64,000 bases of DNA from Planctomycetota bacterium (GTDB lineage Bacteria; Planctomycetota; UBA1135; GCA-002686595). Under the pieces are notes generated by a model that was not told the origin of the DNA, made no database searches, and saw only the letters and a list, made by a program, of their open reading frames with translations. The DNA lies in contig JADHOC010000003.1 of NCBI GenBank assembly GCA_016779205.1, forward strand, positions 124,001-188,000, in the 5' to 3' direction. Below, piece by piece: positions 37,851 through 47,926 of this stretch. The translations under genes were made by a program, and so were the position numbers. The first letter of the stretch is position 1; the number at the start of each line of letters is the position of its first letter.

Positions 37851-39467
37851 ATGAACCTCCCCGTCACCCGACGCCTCCTCATCGCAGCTGCGCTCTGCTC
37901 GATCGGATCCGCCCAGACCGTCTCCGAGTCCTATCGGATCGCCAACCCGGCTCCCGACCCCTTCGGAAACACCTTCGGCTGGAGCATCGCGACCGACGGC
38001 GGCCGCTCCATCATCTCGAACCTCGATCGGTCGACCTGGATCATCGACACCGCGACCGGGACGCCGCTCCTGGAGCTGCCCAACCCGAACGCCAACGATC
38101 CCTCCGACATCGTGTATTACGGCTGGGACGTGGCGCTCGACGGCGACCTGGCGATCGTGGGCGCGCCTTACCTCGACACCAACCCGATCTCCACCGTCAT
38201 CACGGATGACATCGGCGGCGCCTGGCTCATGGACTCCGCCACAGGGCAGATCATTGACTTCCTCTCGGGCTCCGTCCCCATCGCGAACGATAATCAGGGG
38301 AAGGCGGTCGCCCTCCACAAGGACTACATCCTCATCGGCTCGCCGAGAATCGACGTCTCCTTCTTCGAAGGGGACCGCGGCGCGGTTCACATCTTCGATC
38401 GGGTGACCCGGCAGGAGCTCGAGATCCTCCAGCCGTTCGACGTGGAGGACAATGACAACTTCGCCTCGGACATCGCGGTGGAGGGGAACCTCATGCTGGT
38501 CGGCGCACCGGGCGACGACAGTGAGCGAGGTTCAGTCTACGTCTACGACCTGTCGTCCCCGGGCTTCCCGTTCCTGCGCAAGCTGACGGCGCTCGACCGG
38601 CAGCCCGGTGATCGATTCGGCGAGGTGGTCTCCCTGAGCGGTGACCGCGCCGTCATCGGAGCGCCGGCTGATTCGTTCAACGGCGTCGCCAGGGCTGGCT
38701 CCGCTTACGTCTTCGAGGTCTCGACCGCGCAGCAGCTCCGCAAGCTCACAGCACCCAGCCCCTCCGAGGACTCCTTGTTCGGCAATGCCGTCGCCCTCTC
38801 CGGTGAGGTCGCCGTGGTCGGCGCCCCCTTCTCGGGACCCAACTTCCAAGGAGCGGCGTTCGAGTTCAACGCCGCGACCGGCGCGCTGGTCGGTCGCTTG
38901 GCCTCTTCGGCGCCTCAGGCGAGCGCCTGCTTCGGTCTCGCCGTGGCAACGGACGGCGTTCAGTCCCTGATCACCGAGACCGGATACCCCGTCGGCAACA
39001 CGCCCTTCGACGGCGCAGTCTGCGCGTTCGGCTTCCCGGCCCTGGGTACGAACTACTGCACCGCCAACCTGAACTCCGCGGGGCGGTTCGGCTCCCTCGG
39101 AGCCGTCGGTTCGACGGAGGTGGCGCAAGACGATATCACCCTCGCGGCATCCAACCTGCCCCTGGGCGTCTTTGGGTTCTTCCTTGTGTCCAGGACCCAG
39201 GGCTTCGTGACGAATCCGTTTGGCAGCGCGGGGAACCTGTGCCTCGGTGGCGCCATCGGCCGATATGTGGCGCCTGGGCAGATCAAGAACTCCGGACCGG
39301 ACGGCCTGATCACCCTCGGCTTGGACCTCGGGAACGTCCCGCAGCCAAGCGGGCACGTCGGCATCCAGCCGGGAGAGAGCTGGAGCTTCCAGCTCTGGCA
39401 CCGCGAGAACTTCGGCGGTGCCGGCAACTCCAATTACACCGACGGCTACGAGATCGTCTTCGAGTGA
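37851..39467 (+). CDS. Secreted FG-GAP repeat protein with the 138-residue C-terminal domain (copy 2)
   Basis: The 538-residue protein starts with a signal peptide (RLLIAAALCSIGSAQ). Residues 40-395 carry five or more integrin-like FG-GAP repeats, each with a GxxAxVGAP-type core (GDLAIVGAP, KDYILIGSP, GNLMLVGAP, GDRAVIGAP, GEVAVVGAP), predicting a beta-propeller. Residues 401-538 are the 138-residue domain shared with the proteins at 5878-7038 and 46585-47787: NYCTANLNSAG at the start, GNLCLGGAIGRYV in the middle, and DGYEIVFE at the end. The propeller probably binds other proteins or polysaccharide outside the cell. No Shine-Dalgarno precedes the ATG. A hairpin follows 32 bases after the stop. 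Confidence 0.88.
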   Translation: MNLPVTRRLLIAAALCSIGSAQTVSESYRIANPAPDPFGNTFGWSIATDGGRSIISNLDRSTWIIDTATGTPLLELPNPNANDPSDIVYYGWDVALDGDLAIVGAPYLDTNPISTVITDDIGGAWLMDSATGQIIDFLSGSVPIANDNQGKAVALHKDYILIGSPRIDVSFFEGDRGAVHIFDRVTRQELEILQPFDVEDNDNFASDIAVEGNLMLVGAPGDDSERGSVYVYDLSSPGFPFLRKLTALDRQPGDRFGEVVSLSGDRAVIGAPADSFNGVARAGSAYVFEVSTAQQLRKLTAPSPSEDSLFGNAVALSGEVAVVGAPFSGPNFQGAAFEFNAATGALVGRLASSAPQASACFGLAVATDGVQSLITETGYPVGNTPFDGAVCAFGFPALGTNYCTANLNSAGRFGSLGAVGSTEVAQDDITLAASNLPLGVFGFFLVSRTQGFVTNPFGSAGNLCLGGAIGRYVAPGQIKNSGPDGLITLGLDLGNVPQPSGHVGIQPGESWSFQLWHRENFGGAGNSNYTDGYEIVFE

Positions 39468-39499
39468 GGCGCCGAGGCAGCAGTGGCTCCCCACCACCA

Positions 39500-39530
39500 C
39501 GGCCCGCCCCGAATCACTCGGGGCGGGCCG
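39500..39530 (+). terminator. Hairpin terminator after the FG-GAP protein gene
   Basis: A perfect 13-bp GC stem with a 5-base loop, followed by CGTTCGTTG; no long T-run. It lies between convergent genes and could serve both. Confidence 0.6.
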
Positions 39531-39592
39531 CGTTCGTTGCGCAGCACCCGGCGAGTATGCGCCTCTGCGAACCGATCAGTCCGGTGCCAGGG

Positions 39593-41017
39593 TCATGGCC
39601 TTCGGGAGGTCATGAGCGACACGGCGACGATCACCGCCGTGTTGACGACGAGGCCCGGGAGGCCGGGGTGGAGGTCGGAGGGCGGCATCAGATGGGGCCA
39701 CGCCAGCGTGGTCGCTGAGCCGAGGAGCAGACCGAGGAGCGCGGCGATCCCCGTGGCCCGCTTCCAGAACAGCGCCGCGAGCACCGGGGGCGCGAGCTGG
39801 CCCATCGGGCCGTAGGCGTAGGAGAGCAGGCCGACCAGGTCCTCGTGGAACGAGACCGCGGTGACGTACGAGATCACCAGGATCGGGAGCAGCATCCAGC
39901 GCACGGCGCGCCGCTCCGCCTCGGGGCTGAGCGACCGCCTGGCGCCGACGATCCACCCGTCGCGGACGAGGATGGACGCGGCGGAGTGCAGGATCGCGTC
40001 GCCGCTGGACATGGACGCAGCGAGGGCGCCGGCGCAGAAGAGGCCGATCAGGAGCGCCGGGAGGTCCAGCTGGAGCAGGAGGTGTGGGAGCACCTGGTCC
40101 GCCTGCTCCGGCGCGGGCGTGAAGCCCACGGCCGCGAAGCCGATGAGCAGGATGGGTAGCAGGAAGAGCTGGAACGTGGGGTAGAGCACCACCGTGCGGC
40201 GGATCACGCCCTCGCTGCGCGCCGCGAAGGCCTTCTGGAAAAGGTGCGGCCAGAAGGAGAAGCCGGCGGCCATGACGAAGACCGAGCTGCCGTAGCCGAG
40301 CCACGACCAGCGGCCGCCGTCGCCCTTGCCCGCCCCCGGGAGCCGGAGGAACTCCGGGTCGATGGTCTGGAACATCTCCCCCACGCCGCCGTGCAGCGCG
40401 CGCGGCAGGTAGAGCCCGAGGGACCAGGCCATGACCATCATGAAGAGGCCCTGCAGGGTGTTGGTCCAGCCGACCCCCATCACGCCGCTGTGCCACACGT
40501 AGAGGAGCACAACGCCGTAGACCACCGCGGCGCCGACCTCCACGGACATGGCCCCGGAGGTGAGGACCTCGAGCACGTGACCCGCGCCGCGCATCTGGAG
40601 CGCGAGGTAGGGCACGAAGGCGAGCAGGCTGACCACCGCCATGACGGGCGCGAGCGGCCGGAAGCTGAGCTCCCCCGCGACGAGCTCCGCCTGGGTGATG
40701 TAACCCTTGCGCCGCCCGAGCCGCGCCGCCGCCGGCCCGGTCCAGTAGAAGGGCAGGAAGCCCAGCACGCCGAAGGCGAGGATGTGGAACGCGGCGGCGC
40801 CGGTGGAGTACGCGCGGCCCGGCGCCCCGAGGAACGCGAAGGCGCTGAAGATCGTGGCGCCGGTGACAAAGTACATGAGCACGGGGCCCATGGAGCGATC
40901 GCCCGCGACGAAGCCGGTGGCGCTGTCGCTCGCCGTGCGGGCCGCGCGCCAGCCGACGAAGAGGCTCAGCGCGAGGTAGGCGCCGACCACCAGGAGGATC
41001 TGGGCCTCGTCGCTCAT
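39593..41017 (-). CDS. Sodium:solute symporter (SSS family)
   Basis: The 474-residue protein has 12-13 hydrophobic helices and SSS features: DSATGFVAGDRSMGPVLMYFVTGATIFSAFAFLG near the N-terminus, YITQAELVAGE, GALAASMSSGDAILHSAASILVRDGWI (the Na+-site helix region) and YAYGPMGQLAPPVLAALFWKRAT. It probably couples Na+ entry to uptake of a small organic solute. The frame extends 60 bases upstream, but the ATG at 41017 overlaps the stop of the small membrane protein gene and has GGAGGGGAAGAGG just before it. The pair resembles symporters encoded with a DUF3311-like small subunit. Confidence 0.92.
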   Translation of the reverse strand: MSDEAQILLVVGAYLALSLFVGWRAARTASDSATGFVAGDRSMGPVLMYFVTGATIFSAFAFLGAPGRAYSTGAAAFHILAFGVLGFLPFYWTGPAAARLGRRKGYITQAELVAGELSFRPLAPVMAVVSLLAFVPYLALQMRGAGHVLEVLTSGAMSVEVGAAVVYGVVLLYVWHSGVMGVGWTNTLQGLFMMVMAWSLGLYLPRALHGGVGEMFQTIDPEFLRLPGAGKGDGGRWSWLGYGSSVFVMAAGFSFWPHLFQKAFAARSEGVIRRTVVLYPTFQLFLLPILLIGFAAVGFTPAPEQADQVLPHLLLQLDLPALLIGLFCAGALAASMSSGDAILHSAASILVRDGWIVGARRSLSPEAERRAVRWMLLPILVISYVTAVSFHEDLVGLLSYAYGPMGQLAPPVLAALFWKRATGIAALLGLLLGSATTLAWPHLMPPSDLHPGLPGLVVNTAVIVAVSLMTSRRP

Positions 41018-41241
41018 GCCTCTTCCCCTCCTTCCGCGGCGCCCGACTCCCCGGGCTCGGTGGCCATGTAGGCCCACATGACCAGGGGCGTCAGCGCGGC
41101 CCAGCCTGTGACCCAGGCCAGCCCCACCGGCAACCCGAGGATCAGCCCGTCCGCGGTCGAGAGGTCACGGAAGAGGAGCCCGGTGAGGCTCAGCACCGCG
41201 AGGGAGAGGTAGATCAGGAGGAGTAGATGTCGCAGGGCCAT
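41014..41241 (-). CDS. Small two-helix membrane protein, DUF3311-like partner of the symporter
   Basis: The 75-residue protein has two membrane helices (about 4-23 and 32-58) and an acidic, Gly-rich tail. Small proteins of this kind, often annotated DUF3311, are commonly encoded just before an SSS symporter. Its stop overlaps the symporter ATG, so translation is coupled. A TACCGT hexamer ends 6 bases before the ATG. Confidence 0.75.
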   Translation of the reverse strand: MALRHLLLLIYLSLAVLSLTGLLFRDLSTADGLILGLPVGLAWVTGWAALTPLVMWAYMATEPGESGAAEGGEEA

Positions 41242-41247
41242 GGCCTC

Positions 41248-41253
41248 ACGGTA
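41248..41253 (-). promoter_or_regulatory. -10-like hexamer TACCGT for the symporter operon
   Basis: On the minus strand TACCGT is followed by six bases and the ATG at 41241, predicting a leaderless message. Confidence 0.4.
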
Positions 41254-41336
41254 GCGCGCCGCCCCGTTCGCCGTCGTCCCATCGTCGCGCCTCCGTATCG
41301 CAGCGCCTCCCAGGGCCCGGAGGCGCTATGCTCTTC

Positions 41337-41342
41337 GCTCGT
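41337..41342 (+). promoter_or_regulatory. -10-like hexamer TATGCT for the parvulin gene
   Basis: Lies 32 bases before the ATG at 41375; the leader contains AGGAG, one of the clearer Shine-Dalgarno sites in the window. Confidence 0.4.
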
Positions 41343-41374
41343 TTTTCAGGGAAACCAACCACAGGAGCAACCCC

Positions 41375-41653
41375 ATGGCCCGCGCATCCGCACGCCACAT
41401 CCTCGTCGACACGGAAGAGAAGTGCCTCAAGCTGAAGGAGGAGATCGCCGGCGGCGCCGACTTCGCCGACCTCGCCAAGCAGCACTCCTCCTGCCCCTCC
41501 GGCAAGAGCGGCGGCAACCTCGGTGAGTTCGGACCCGGCCAGATGGTCAAGGAGTTCGACACCGTGGTCTTCAACGAGGCCGTCGGTGAGGTCCACGGTC
41601 CGGTCAAGACCCAGTTCGGCTACCACCTCCTCGAGGTCACGAGCCGCTCGTGA
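41375..41653 (+). CDS. ppiC: Parvulin-type peptidyl-prolyl cis-trans isomerase
   Basis: The 92-residue protein is a single rotamase domain with no signal peptide, so it acts in the cytoplasm on protein folding. Family motifs are ARHILVDTEEKC at the start, ADFADLAKQHSSCPSG, GGNLGEFGPGQMVKEFD and, at the end, VKTQFGYHLLEV. Its size matches E. coli PpiC. AGGAG lies at a good distance before the ATG. It is monocistronic between two minus-strand genes. Confidence 0.95.
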   Translation: MARASARHILVDTEEKCLKLKEEIAGGADFADLAKQHSSCPSGKSGGNLGEFGPGQMVKEFDTVVFNEAVGEVHGPVKTQFGYHLLEVTSRS

Positions 41654-41739
41654 GCACCCCCGCTCCGCCGATCCTCGAGGCGAGGACCGGCGGGGCGTGA
41701 TCGCCGCTCCCCGCGAGGGGCTCCGGCCCCACCGGGGGG

Positions 41740-43470
41740 CTACCGGCCGAGGCCCAAGGCCGCGAGGAGCACGCGCACGAGGCGCGTCACCGTGGGCCGG
41801 GCCGCCAGCGCGGTCATGTGGCGCCCCACCGCCGGCCCCGAGCGGCTCCGCGTGAACCAGGCCGGCCGCGGGAAGATGCGGAACGGCGCACGGAGCACCG
41901 TCTTCTGCGGGCGATCGAAGAGGAACGTGTTGTGGACCGTCCCGATGCCGCTGCCTGCGTCGTCGAGGGAGTTTCCGGGGAAGGCGCCCCAGGTGGTCCC
42001 CCCGAGCGGGAACGAGGCGGCGGCCCAGAGGTTGACCGCCACAGTGCCGTACCGGAGGTCGGTGATGGCGCGCTCCACGGCTCGGGCGACAGCGGGGTCG
42101 CGGAGCGAGGCGGGGTGAACAAGGAGGGTCACGTTCAGGCTCCCAGCGATCACCTCGTTGGCGAACCGCACCGCCTTGCGGATGAACTCGGCGGGGTCCG
42201 CCGCCGGGACCGGCGCCTCCGCCATGGCCCCGCACCAGAACTCGTGCTGGAAGCAGGGGTCGAGGCGCTCGGCGGGATCGAGGCCAGCGGCGAGGAGCCA
42301 AGGGGTCTCGCTGTCTCCCACCTGGGTCGCGTCCGGATGAGCGTCGAGGAAGGCCGCTCGCTGCTCCTTTTGCCCGGGATAGTAGGCCGGCCGCGGCTCG
42401 GTCTCACCGAGGGCCTCGCGGAGGGCGCCGAGAAGCTCGTCCCGCTGCGCCCAGCCCCCGTGGGTCAGGATCACCCGCGTCGCGTTGCAGTTGAAGCCCG
42501 CGTTGGTGGTGAGTGAGCTGGCGAGGTTCTCCCCGTGGTACCGGAGGTCCCCCTTCGACCAAGGTCCAGGGACGACGATCACGGGGCTCACGTTGCCCAG
42601 CTCGCTCGTCACCGGCCGGTCATTGCGAGGCGTCCCGGCGCGCTTGCGCTCCAGCGCCTCTTCGCCCTCTCCCCAGACGACCCGGTCGTGGGTCGCGAGG
42701 GACCCGGTGACGTGGATCGAGTCGATCCCCCCGTGCTGACAGAGCCGCTCCCCCACCTCGGCGCCCCCGTACAGGAGCCGCAGCAGGTCGGCGTCGATCA
42801 GCGGCGAGAGCGCCTCCTCGAGGGCGGGACCCGCCGCCTGGTTCACGGGGTTCATCTTCAGGACCGCGCACTCCCCCTCGGAGAAGAGCTTGTGCAGCAC
42901 GTCCATGGGCCCGATGGAGGTCACGTTGCCCGCCCCGAGCACGAGGCCCACCCGCGCACGCCGCGCCCCCCCGCGGTGGGCACCGGCCATGTTGTCCTTC
43001 ACCTCGCCCAGGGCCACCTCGGGGTCGAGCCACACCTCCGCGCTGATCCCCCTCAGGAGGATCCGATCCAGGGGATCCGCCGGGAAGACCGGCGCGGCCA
43101 CCTGGCCCCCTGGGAGCGCCCTCACCACGCCGGGGAGGGCCGGTGCGCCGCGCTCGCCGAGGTCCTTCAGCGAACGGATCAGCTGCCGGACCGCGCGCAG
43201 GACGGTGTAGGGCCCGCCGAGCCACTCCTCGGCCTCGGCGTGCGCCCCGCGGGCGACGCCCTTCAGGGCGCAGCCCGCGGCGACCCAGCGGTCCGCCGCA
43301 GCCTCGATGGAGAGGACGAGCGTCTCGAGCAGCCGGACCTGCTCCGCCGGCGTCGTCGTTCGCCACCGCTCCGCGCCTGCTCGCAGGGCGGCGATCGCCG
43401 CGTCCTGTTCGGCCGGGGTCGAGGGCGAGGGCGCCGCCGCCGGGCCGCTGGATCCGGTCTCGTTCATCAT
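41740..43470 (-). CDS. Divergent aldehyde dehydrogenase superfamily protein
   Basis: The 576-residue product has an ALDH fold: a Rossmann region VGLVLGAGNVTSIGPMDVLHKLF, a cofactor region SIHVTGSLATHDRVVW, SELGNVSPVIVVPG (the usual ELGGKSP box) and the catalytic Cys328 in TTNAGFNCNATRV. It is longer than common ALDHs, with an extra N-terminal segment (residues 1-95) and a basic C-terminal tail (from PAWFTRSRSG). It resembles poorly studied ALDH-like proteins that act on acyl or bulky aldehydes; the substrate is unknown. TACCCT ends 8 bases before the first ATG. Confidence 0.85.
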   Translation of the reverse strand: MMNETGSSGPAAAPSPSTPAEQDAAIAALRAGAERWRTTTPAEQVRLLETLVLSIEAAADRWVAAGCALKGVARGAHAEAEEWLGGPYTVLRAVRQLIRSLKDLGERGAPALPGVVRALPGGQVAAPVFPADPLDRILLRGISAEVWLDPEVALGEVKDNMAGAHRGGARRARVGLVLGAGNVTSIGPMDVLHKLFSEGECAVLKMNPVNQAAGPALEEALSPLIDADLLRLLYGGAEVGERLCQHGGIDSIHVTGSLATHDRVVWGEGEEALERKRAGTPRNDRPVTSELGNVSPVIVVPGPWSKGDLRYHGENLASSLTTNAGFNCNATRVILTHGGWAQRDELLGALREALGETEPRPAYYPGQKEQRAAFLDAHPDATQVGDSETPWLLAAGLDPAERLDPCFQHEFWCGAMAEAPVPAADPAEFIRKAVRFANEVIAGSLNVTLLVHPASLRDPAVARAVERAITDLRYGTVAVNLWAAASFPLGGTTWGAFPGNSLDDAGSGIGTVHNTFLFDRPQKTVLRAPFRIFPRPAWFTRSRSGPAVGRHMTALAARPTVTRLVRVLLAALGLGR

Positions 43471-43478
43471 CGGGGTCG

Positions 43479-43484
43479 AGGGTA
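43479..43484 (-). promoter_or_regulatory. -10-like hexamer TACCCT for the aldehyde dehydrogenase-like gene
   Basis: Followed by eight bases and the ATG at 43470; leader of about one or two bases. Confidence 0.35.
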
Positions 43485-43525
43485 ACCGCGCTGCAGGGGC
43501 CGCGCCGACGACCGCGCCGTGGCGG

Positions 43526-43939
43526 TCAATCCAACCGCCCCGGGTCGGCGACGACCGCCGCCTCGATGAGGGCGACCGTCTCGGGAAAGGGGAGCATGGC
43601 GCCGACCTCGGAGACGGGCACCCAGGCGCGGTCGCGGGGCTCCTGCGCGCCCACCTCGGCCCCGAACTCCATGGCGTAGAACCCGCAGATCACCCGCGCC
43701 TCACCCAGCACGAAGTCCACCGCTCCCGCCCAGCGCGGCGTGGAGCCGACGACTCCGGCCTCCTCCTCCACCTCGCGGAGCGCCGCCGCTTCGGCCGCCT
43801 CGCCTGGCTCGATGTGCCCCTTCGGGAGCACCCAGGGCGCCTCCGGACGGGCGAGCGGCCGGACCAGCAGGACCTCCCTGTGGCCGCGCTCGCCGCGCAG
43901 CACGATGCCTCCCGCGTGAGTGAGTGATTCCCGCTCCAT
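43526..43939 (-). CDS. Nudix hydrolase
   Basis: The 137-residue single-domain protein has the full Nudix box GHIEPGEAAEAAALREVEEEAGV (Gx5Ex7REUxEExGU), after PWVLPKG. The length and PWVLPKGH context are like Ap4A hydrolase or diphosphoinositol-type Nudix enzymes; the exact nucleotide substrate cannot be named. The ATG at 43939 follows GGAGG at a good distance, so the longer upstream frame is not used. It is divergent from the ABC exporter; the two start codons are 67 bases apart. Confidence 0.88.
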   Translation of the reverse strand: MERESLTHAGGIVLRGERGHREVLLVRPLARPEAPWVLPKGHIEPGEAAEAAALREVEEEAGVVGSTPRWAGAVDFVLGEARVICGFYAMEFGAEVGAQEPRDRAWVPVSEVGAMLPFPETVALIEAAVVADPGRLD

Positions 43940-43949
43940 CAGGCCTCCG

Positions 43950-43955
43950 AGCGTA
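43950..43955 (-). promoter_or_regulatory. -10-like hexamer TACGCT for the Nudix gene
   Basis: On the minus strand TACGCT lies 10 bases before the ATG at 43939 and overlaps the start of the Shine-Dalgarno-containing segment, so the leader would be very short. Confidence 0.3.
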
Positions 43956-43989
43956 GCCCATTGGGCACCCGGACCCACAGGGGTGCGGC

Positions 43990-43995
43990 TATCCT
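43990..43995 (+). promoter_or_regulatory. -10-like hexamer TATCCT for the ABC exporter
   Basis: Ends 11 bases before the ATG at 44007; leader about 4-6 bases, all C and G. Confidence 0.4.
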
Positions 43996-44006
43996 CTTCG
44001 CGCCCC

Positions 44007-45796
<1,790 letters not shown>

Positions 45797-45800
<4 letters not shown>

Positions 45801-46384
45801 CCGACCCGATCAGCGAGACCGTGAGGGCGGCCATCCGGCGGCTCGACGGGTCGGGGGAGGTCCCCACGGCGAGCGCCCGGCGGGCGGCCGTCGCGCTGCT
45901 CCTCAGGGGGGAGTCCGCCGGGGACCTCGAGGTGCTCCTGATGCGGCGCGCCCACCGGCCAGGGGATCGATGGTCCGGCCAGATCGGTCTCCCCGGAGGT
46001 CACGCGGAGGCGGCGGACGAGAGCCTCGTGGCCACCGCGCGACGCGAGTCCGTGGAGGAGGTCGGCGTGGATCCGGGCGCTGGCGCAGGGCGGCTGATCG
46101 GAGAGCTGCCCTCCGTTCAGGCCAGGGCGCGGGGGGAACGCCTCGATCTGTTCATCACCCCCTTCGTCTTCCACCACCCCGCGCCCGCCTCGCCGGTGCT
46201 TGGACCCGAGGCGTCCGAGGCGTTCTGGCTCCCGCTCGCGCCCGCGATCTCCGGCGACTTCGACGAGACCTACCGCTACCAGCACGGCGAGGTGATCCAC
46301 CGCCTTCCGTCCTGGCGATTCGAGGGCAGGACGATCTGGGGCATGACCCACGGCATCGTCAGCCGCTTCGGATCCGCCCTGTAG
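45797..46384 (+). CDS. Nudix hydrolase, CoA pyrophosphatase-like
   Basis: The 195-residue protein has RWSGQIGLPGGHAEAADESL and the Nudix box continuing to RRESVEEVGV. It also carries the flanking features of the NudL/coenzyme A diphosphatase group: AVALLLRG at the start, and VFHHPAPASPV and RLPSWRFEGRTIWGMT near the end. Members cleave CoA to 3',5'-ADP and phosphopantetheine. The ATG overlaps the stop of the ABC exporter, so the two are co-translated. A longer frame upstream is unlikely. Confidence 0.88.
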
Positions 46385-46584
46385 GTGATCTGGAGGGGTT
46401 CAGTGCATCGTTCTGAATCACCCGGGCGGTGATCCGACGCACCCACTCGCGGCTTTTTGTCTCACCCCGCCCGAAGCGCCTGGTTCCCCCGTGTGGGACT
46501 GGTTTTTCCGTGGGAGACTCGTAAACGGTAGGCGTCCCGAGCGGGGCGCCACGTCTAGCAACACCACCTCTCTTCCCCCTCAAA

Positions 46585-47787
46585 ATGCTCCGTTCTCTCT
46601 CCCTCTCGGTCGTCGCACTCGGTCTCGCGGCGACAGCCTCCGCCCAGGTGACCACCATCGCCACCGAGTCGTTCGAATACCCCGTCCCGGGCCTGCTCTA
46701 CCAGCAAGCCGGCGGAACCGGCTGGTCGAACGCCTGGTGGGTCAGCGGTGGGGCCAACGACGAGCTGGTCATGTTCGACCAGACCATCCAGCCCCCCTTC
46801 GCCGCTGCCGACTCCCTCGGTGGCTACGCTGGCCAGACCGGCGTCTTTGGCGCCGCGTACCGTCAGTTCGACCTCGGTGCGCACCCCGAGCTCATCGACC
46901 CGAACACCGGCCGCTGGGGCGCTGACGGTGAGACCATCTGGATCTCCTTCAGCACCGTCAACTTCCAGGGCCAGCCGCAGGACCACTACGGCGGCCTTTC
47001 TCTTTGGCGCGCCGGTCAGAACCCGGCCGAGTCGCTGTTCCTCGGGGCCCCGTGGAATGCCCAGGGCTGGGGCATCGACGACGAGGGAGACCTCGCCGGC
47101 TCGGCACCCGCCTCCATCATCCCCGGCACCAACGACCAGGTGGCCAGCCGCCTTGTGGTGCGCATGGACTACATGTCCGGGCAGAACCGCTGCCGCATGT
47201 GGGTCGATCCCACCACGGACTATCCGACGGGCACCGCTGACCTCGACGAGATGGTCACCGGCGGCGACTTCGACGAGATCCGCCTCTCCTCGGGAGGTAA
47301 CAACGGTGACCTGTTCTTCTGGGACAACATCGTGGTCGCCAAGGGTGTCCCCACGGGCGGCCTCGGCGTGAACTACTGCACGGCCAACGTGAACTCCACG
47401 GGCGCCACCGGCAGCATCTCCGCCACCGGCTCCGACCAGGTCGCGAACAACAACCTGACGCTCACCGCGGGTGACCTGCCGCCCAACTCCTTCGGCTTCT
47501 TCCTCACGAGCCAGACCCAGGCCCAGGTCGCCAACCCCGGCGGCAGCGCCGGCAACCTGTGCCTCGGCGGCGCCATCGGCCGCTACGTGGGCCCGGGTCA
47601 GGTCCTGAACTCCGGCAGCGCCGGCGCGTTCTCCCTCGCCCTCGACCTCACCAACACCCCCCAGCCCACGGGCGGGGTCTCGGTGCAGGCAGGCGAGACC
47701 TGGAGCTTCACCACCTGGCACCGTGACGCCGTCGGCGGCACCACCACGTCCAACTTCACGGACGGCCTCGAGATCACCTTCAACTGA
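46585..47787 (+). CDS. Secreted protein with the 138-residue C-terminal domain (copy 3)
   Basis: The 400-residue protein has a signal peptide (MLRSLSLSVVALGLAATASAQ). Residues 25-255 look like a beta-sandwich, perhaps concanavalin-like: ESFEYPVPGLLYQQAGGTGW, then TIWISFSTVNFQGQPQDHYGG and FFWDNIVVAKG. Residues 263-400 are the 138-residue domain, 138 residues long as in the other two copies: NYCTANVNSTGATGS at the start, GNLCLGGAIGRYVGPGQ in the middle, and SNFTDGLEITFN at the end. It is most like copy 1. A 200-base AT-richer gap precedes it and a very strong hairpin follows it, so it is monocistronic. Confidence 0.87.
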   Translation: MLRSLSLSVVALGLAATASAQVTTIATESFEYPVPGLLYQQAGGTGWSNAWWVSGGANDELVMFDQTIQPPFAAADSLGGYAGQTGVFGAAYRQFDLGAHPELIDPNTGRWGADGETIWISFSTVNFQGQPQDHYGGLSLWRAGQNPAESLFLGAPWNAQGWGIDDEGDLAGSAPASIIPGTNDQVASRLVVRMDYMSGQNRCRMWVDPTTDYPTGTADLDEMVTGGDFDEIRLSSGGNNGDLFFWDNIVVAKGVPTGGLGVNYCTANVNSTGATGSISATGSDQVANNNLTLTAGDLPPNSFGFFLTSQTQAQVANPGGSAGNLCLGGAIGRYVGPGQVLNSGSAGAFSLALDLTNTPQPTGGVSVQAGETWSFTTWHRDAVGGTTTSNFTDGLEITFN

Positions 47788-47841
47788 TCTCCGGGCGAGC
47801 CGGGCGGCGAGGCCTCGCCTCCGTCGCACGGCGCGCCATGA

Positions 47842-47884
47842 CGAGCGGCCCCGGAGTTCCTGCCTGGAACTCCGGGGCCGCTCG
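47842..47884 (+). terminator. Very stable hairpin after copy 3 of the 138-residue-domain gene
   Basis: A perfect 19-bp stem with a 5-base loop, starting 55 bases after the stop. There is no U-tract, so it may act with a termination factor or protect the RNA 3' end. Confidence 0.7.
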
Positions 47885-47926
47885 CGTTGGGGCGGCCTCA
47901 CCGGTGCGCGCCCCAGCCCAAGGGGG

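Noticed and set aside
46385-46584. Promoter for the secreted-protein gene at 46585
   Set aside because: The gap is AT-richer and contains T-runs, but no TANNNT hexamer at a convincing distance could be chosen over alternatives, so none was annotated.
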